Shown piece by piece: positions 61,701 through 64,000 of a stretch of DNA of 64,000 nucleotides (its first letter is position 1; each line of letters begins with the position of its first letter). The translations under genes were made by a program, and so were the position numbers. The DNA lies in the NCBI RefSeq assembly GCF_007855645.1, contig NZ_CP042265.1, positions 62,001-126,000 of the forward strand, read 5' to 3'. The DNA comes from Qingshengfaniella alkalisoli. GTDB taxonomy: Bacteria > Pseudomonadota > Alphaproteobacteria > Rhodobacterales > Rhodobacteraceae. The notes below the pieces were generated by a model. That model did no database searches. It was not told the DNA's origin and worked only from the letters and a program-made list of their open reading frames with translations.

Positions 61701-64000
61701 ACATCACCGGCCACGTCGATCCGGTCGCTGGCGCCCAGACCGGGCGTTGCGCCAGGGCTGCCAATCTCAACATCGAGGATCGAGCCCGACGACAGCGTCA
61801 GGTCACCATCCACCGTCAGCGCGCCGATCGAATTGCCTGGTGCGAATATCCCGCCGTCCGCAACCGTGGTGTCGCCAATAATGCCCGAGCCGCCAAGTGT
61901 GCCGCCGTTCTCGACCGTCATAGTGCCGCCAAGCGCATCGTCCACCAGCAGCGTGCCGCCCGATACAGTCGTCGTGCCGGTAAAGGCAGAATTGTCGGCC
62001 GCCAGCGACGTCATGCCAGCATAATGATTGAGGCTGTGCGTGCCAGAACCCGCGCTCGCGAGCGCGGCCGTAAACACATAATCGTCGTCGGTGTGGTTGA
62101 AATTGAGCGTTGCGGTCCCATCGCCAAACTCGATACGTCCGCTGTCCAAAACGCCAGCAGTCATGGCCTGTTCGCCCGCAATCGCGCCGATGTTGAGCGT
62201 GCCGGAAGAGTTCGTGGAATCCGCCAGGCGCACAAAATCCCAGTCCGACGATGCGACGCCCGTTTGCAAGCGCCCATCGCTGGACAGCATCAGGTGTCCC
62301 TCTGCTCCGTCGTTTCCTCCGACGATCACTGCGCCGTCATTTATCCACGATGCGCCCTCGCGGATGGATACGGTGCCCGTGGAGTCCCAAAATCGAGCGA
62401 CCTGTCCTGTCATCCAACTCGTGTTGGTATGGGAGGTCACGGTCGCGCCGTCATTGATCATAAAACTGCCGGTTCCCACGCGTCCGACTTCGATTTCGCC
62501 CTGCGTTTCCCAAGTGCTTCCAGATTCGGTGACGGTGACGTTGCCGACGGCTCCCGAGCCATATCCGATCTGCGCAACACCACTTTCCACACGTCCATCA
62601 CTTTCGATCAGCAAATGTCCTTCACCGGCCGATCCGGAGCCGCCAATATGAAGCTCGCCGCGATTGTGCCACAACGAGCCTTGGCCGCTGACCGTCGCTA
62701 TAGCATGTGAGTCGAGCCCCTCGCCGAGACGACCCTCGTTGTTCTCCAGAACGGCTCCGCCGCTGACACGCAACTCAGCTTCGCCGCCCTGTCCAATCAG
62801 CGCGTTATTGGAAAAGGTAGCGTGTGTATCCCCCCCTTCAAGAAGCAGCGCGCCACGTCCCTTTACTCCGCCTATGTGCAGGTAGGTGCCACCCAGTATC
62901 GCGCCATCGGCCAAGCGAATAGCACCGCCGTCGAGCAGATCGAGCCACGGTGCGCCCGCCCCTCGGCCAATATAGAGGCGGCCCATGGAGTTCTCACCCG
63001 TCAGGGTCAACGTGCCGAGACCTTCCTTGGTGACGTTGCCCACACCCAGGATGCTGTTCTCGAGCGTTGCATCGCCATCCTGCTCGAAGCGAAGATTGGC
63101 ACCCGACAGGACTTCTATATCGCTCGCGCCGAAGCTGTTAGCATTACCCGTCAGCGTGCCGGCTTCGATGAGCGTGCCGCCTTGATAGCTGTTATCCCCG
63201 GTCAACGTCAGCGTGCCACCCTCGGCTTTGGTCAAGCCACCAGTGCCTTGAAGGTCGGTCGCGATACCGATCTCGAAGCCATTTGTGTCAAAAACCGCTC
63301 CACCAGCGTCGATCGTCACATCACCGGCGTCGAAATTGCGCAAGAAATCGGCCTCATTGGAGGTGGCGCGCAGAATGCCGCCGTCGAACGAGAGTGTCCC
63401 GGATCCTAAGCCCTTCTCGACAAGGCCGGTGGCAAGAACGCCATTGCCGTTCAGCGCGATTGCGCCCGATGCTTCAGCCCTGTAGGCCCCGAGATACGTC
63501 GCCCCCGAGGTCACAAGCCCGCCGTTCTCGATAGTCAGTGTCCCTTGGGCGGTATCGCGCAATCCAAACCCGACCGACAGGTCGCCGTTGATGCTCCACT
63601 GTGACCCGTCGCCCTGGACCGTTGCGCTGCTGGTTCCTTGGTGGTCTGCGATCCGCGCCCCTTCTGCAACGTTGACCACGCCACCGCCCGAAATTGTGAG
63701 CGTGCCGGTGCCAAAGTTGCCGACATTGAGGTTGCCGTGATTGGTCCATGTGGAAGCGTTTCCCTCGGTGTCGGTGCCCGACACGATCACCGTGCCATCC
63801 GAGCCGGAACTCCGACCGATGTTGCCTCGCGTGCTAGAGACTTGTCCGCCATTCAAAATGGTGAGCGTGCCGGTGCCCAAGTTGCCGACATTGAGGTTGC
63901 CGTGATTGGTCCATGTGGAAGCGTTTCCGTCGGCGTCCGTGCCTGACACGATCACGGTGCCGCCCGAATGAGTCCGATGGCCGATGGCGACCGCTATGTA
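58784..64000 (-). CDS. Giant autotransporter, C-terminal 1738 residues (cut by window edge)
   Basis: The frame is open to the right edge, so the signal peptide and N-terminal passenger are outside. The passenger consists of many GTLTI-GG, NSYQGGT, LTLTGDNSYQGGTLIEAGTL and GTTTVSGGTLLVDD beta-helix repeats. Near the right edge 55-residue units recur almost unchanged (VIVSGTDTEGNASTW, NHGNLNVGNFGTGTLTI). The last 280 residues form the outer-membrane barrel (PVFWSQGFGSWGTTDSDGNA through VKANLSIRF, ending in phenylalanine as barrels do). It is a surface adhesin- or biofilm-type protein. No co-transcribed gene follows. Confidence 0.93.
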   Translation of the reverse strand, partial: YIAVAIGHRTHSGGTVIVSGTDADGNASTWTNHGNLNVGNLGTGTLTILNGGQVSSTRGNIGRSSGSDGTVIVSGTDTEGNASTWTNHGNLNVGNFGTGTLTISGGGVVNVAEGARIADHQGTSSATVQGDGSQWSINGDLSVGFGLRDTAQGTLTIENGGLVTSGATYLGAYRAEASGAIALNGNGVLATGLVEKGLGSGTLSFDGGILRATSNEADFLRNFDAGDVTIDAGGAVFDTNGFEIGIATDLQGTGGLTKAEGGTLTLTGDNSYQGGTLIEAGTLTGNANSFGASDIEVLSGANLRFEQDGDATLENSILGVGNVTKEGLGTLTLTGENSMGRLYIGRGAGAPWLDLLDGGAIRLADGAILGGTYLHIGGVKGRGALLLEGGDTHATFSNNALIGQGGEAELRVSGGAVLENNEGRLGEGLDSHAIATVSGQGSLWHNRGELHIGGSGSAGEGHLLIESDGRVESGVAQIGYGSGAVGNVTVTESGSTWETQGEIEVGRVGTGSFMINDGATVTSHTNTSWMTGQVARFWDSTGTVSIREGASWINDGAVIVGGNDGAEGHLMLSSDGRLQTGVASSDWDFVRLADSTNSSGTLNIGAIAGEQAMTAGVLDSGRIEFGDGTATLNFNHTDDDYVFTAALASAGSGTHSLNHYAGMTSLAADNSAFTGTTTVSGGTLLVDDALGGTMTVENGGTLGGSGIIGDTTVADGGIFAPGNSIGALTVDGDLTLSSGSILDVEIGSPGATPGLGASDRIDVAGDVALNGTLNLSQSDDATDGTAGFGYYRLMTYGGDLTGGGLTIGDTPALSDAADYEIQTDSDNVDLFIAASDKAGDDTLQHWQGGNGTWNANDTTWLNAGDGAPAGEIAVAWADNHAVFRNEPGGFDGGTITVLGTQSFRGLQFLNAGYRLEGEDELVVDGSDRDDGNAEIRVLADSAEIATEIAGTGGITKTQDGTLILSGHNSYQGGTSILGGSVQVSEDASLGAAPGGLTLNGGTLVTTADMDSARSITLSGVGGFDVVSATTLGLTGTIDGAGDLHKQGDGTLVLTGTNDYEGDTLVNAGTLVGNVAAIRGNIGNGATLVFDQIDDAAFAGDIGGLGGTYGKMIKSGGGELTLAGTSTLDWTIADGGLVSAADRFAGNVEIGGDGAFTFDQENDAGYASILSGAGDVTKNGDGVLLLSGDSSGFTGTTTITGGALLMDDADGNGMLGGSLDVLNGGTLGGSGTVGSGPGSLVTVASGGTLSPGTSIGTLTVDGDLVFAAGAHFAVEVNPNGAESDLVDVTGMATLDGGSVAHIGADGEYDIRSTYTILSTGTLSGGFEDVTSDFAFLNPDLSYDYDAGTVDLEFARNDRGFASTALTRNQIATAEAIESIGFDTGNAVYDAIAQLSDDDDLIRASFDAPSGEIHASAQTALIEDARFVRNAANDRIRAAFATAGASHAPVLAYGSGDTPVLVAADHAGPVFWSQGFGSWGTTDSDGNAAHLDRSTSGVLIGADGLVGDWRVGLLAGYSQSSFDAEDRASSGSSSNYHLGLYGGTEWGNVVFRTGAAYSWHDIEISRSVVIPGLTDSLSADYNAGTFQAFGELAYGFERNPRTRLEPFANLAHVSVLTDGFTESVGISALSVDSSTTGVTFTTLGLRGEHSLTRGTVDATLRGMIGWRHAFGDAVPESTHAFSVGDAFTIGGAPIARNSAVIEAGLDLSLTPEATFGLSYQGQIASDAHDHGVKANLSIRF

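Overview
The window is GC-rich alphaproteobacterial DNA, most likely from the order Rhodobacterales (Roseobacter/Paracoccus-like). This is inferred from the IS91 plus integrase pair, the GC-rich codon use, the Stf0 sulfotransferase and the general gene content. It looks like an accessory or genomic-island stretch: metabolic operons alternate with insertion-sequence remnants and several broken genes. No rRNA, tRNA or CRISPR array was seen.

Layout. (1) 1-2.8 kb: an IS6-type transposase tail, a truncated alpha/beta hydrolase, and a zinc alcohol dehydrogenase divergent from an Lrp regulator. (2) 3.2-5.3 kb: an IS91-type element with its integrase partner. (3) 5.7-14.3 kb: a decayed Tn7-like transposition module on the minus strand (TnsA, TnsB with an internal TAA, TnsC/TniB, TniQ). 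An AAA ATPase with two in-frame TAG codons lies beside it, a terminator and an iterated repeat array that may be a transposon end sit between them, and a putative DNA-binding protein lies upstream. (4) 15.1-20.1 kb: a TetR-controlled RND efflux pair. (5) 20.1-25.6 kb: an ArgP remnant, a LysR regulator divergent from a GST/NTF2/tautomerase/nitronate monooxygenase operon, and a RibD-like reductase divergent from an HxlR regulator. (6) 26.6-42.0 kb: a large catabolic cluster. It holds a Liv-type ABC importer, two dehydrogenases, an MBL-fold hydrolase, an isochorismatase-like protein, a GntR/FCD regulator, three CaiB/BaiF CoA-transferases, two hotdog hydratases and a CitE-like CoA-ester lyase. (7) 42.0-53.2 kb: IS110 and IS5-like remnants, a sulfotransferase, a short-chain dehydrogenase with a frameshifted LysR, an EamA remnant, an SmvR/SmvA-like efflux pair, an azoreductase and a frameshifted extradiol dioxygenase with LysR, and an intact IS110 element. 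(8) 53.8-56.1 kb: a VOC protein, a secreted protein, a monooxygenase-fold protein and an AraC regulator. (9) 56.4-64 kb: a HipA-like kinase fused to an AbiEi-like domain behind twin palindromes, an IS5-like fragment, and a giant autotransporter running off the right edge.

How the genes work together. Cluster (6) reads as one regulon. A palindrome, ATAATGCATTAT, or close variants occur in the CaiB/solute-binding-protein divergent region, before the GntR gene, and before the second operon. The enzyme set (CoA activation, hydration, CoA-ester cleavage) matches the logic of C5 branched dicarboxylate degradation, as in the itaconate or citramalate routes. The exact substrate cannot be read from sequence.

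The most unusual items are the AbiEi-HipA fusion with its paired operators, the GntR-controlled import and CoA-lyase cluster, and the Tn7-like module whose TnsA lacks the usual catalytic lysine and whose genes carry nonsense codons.
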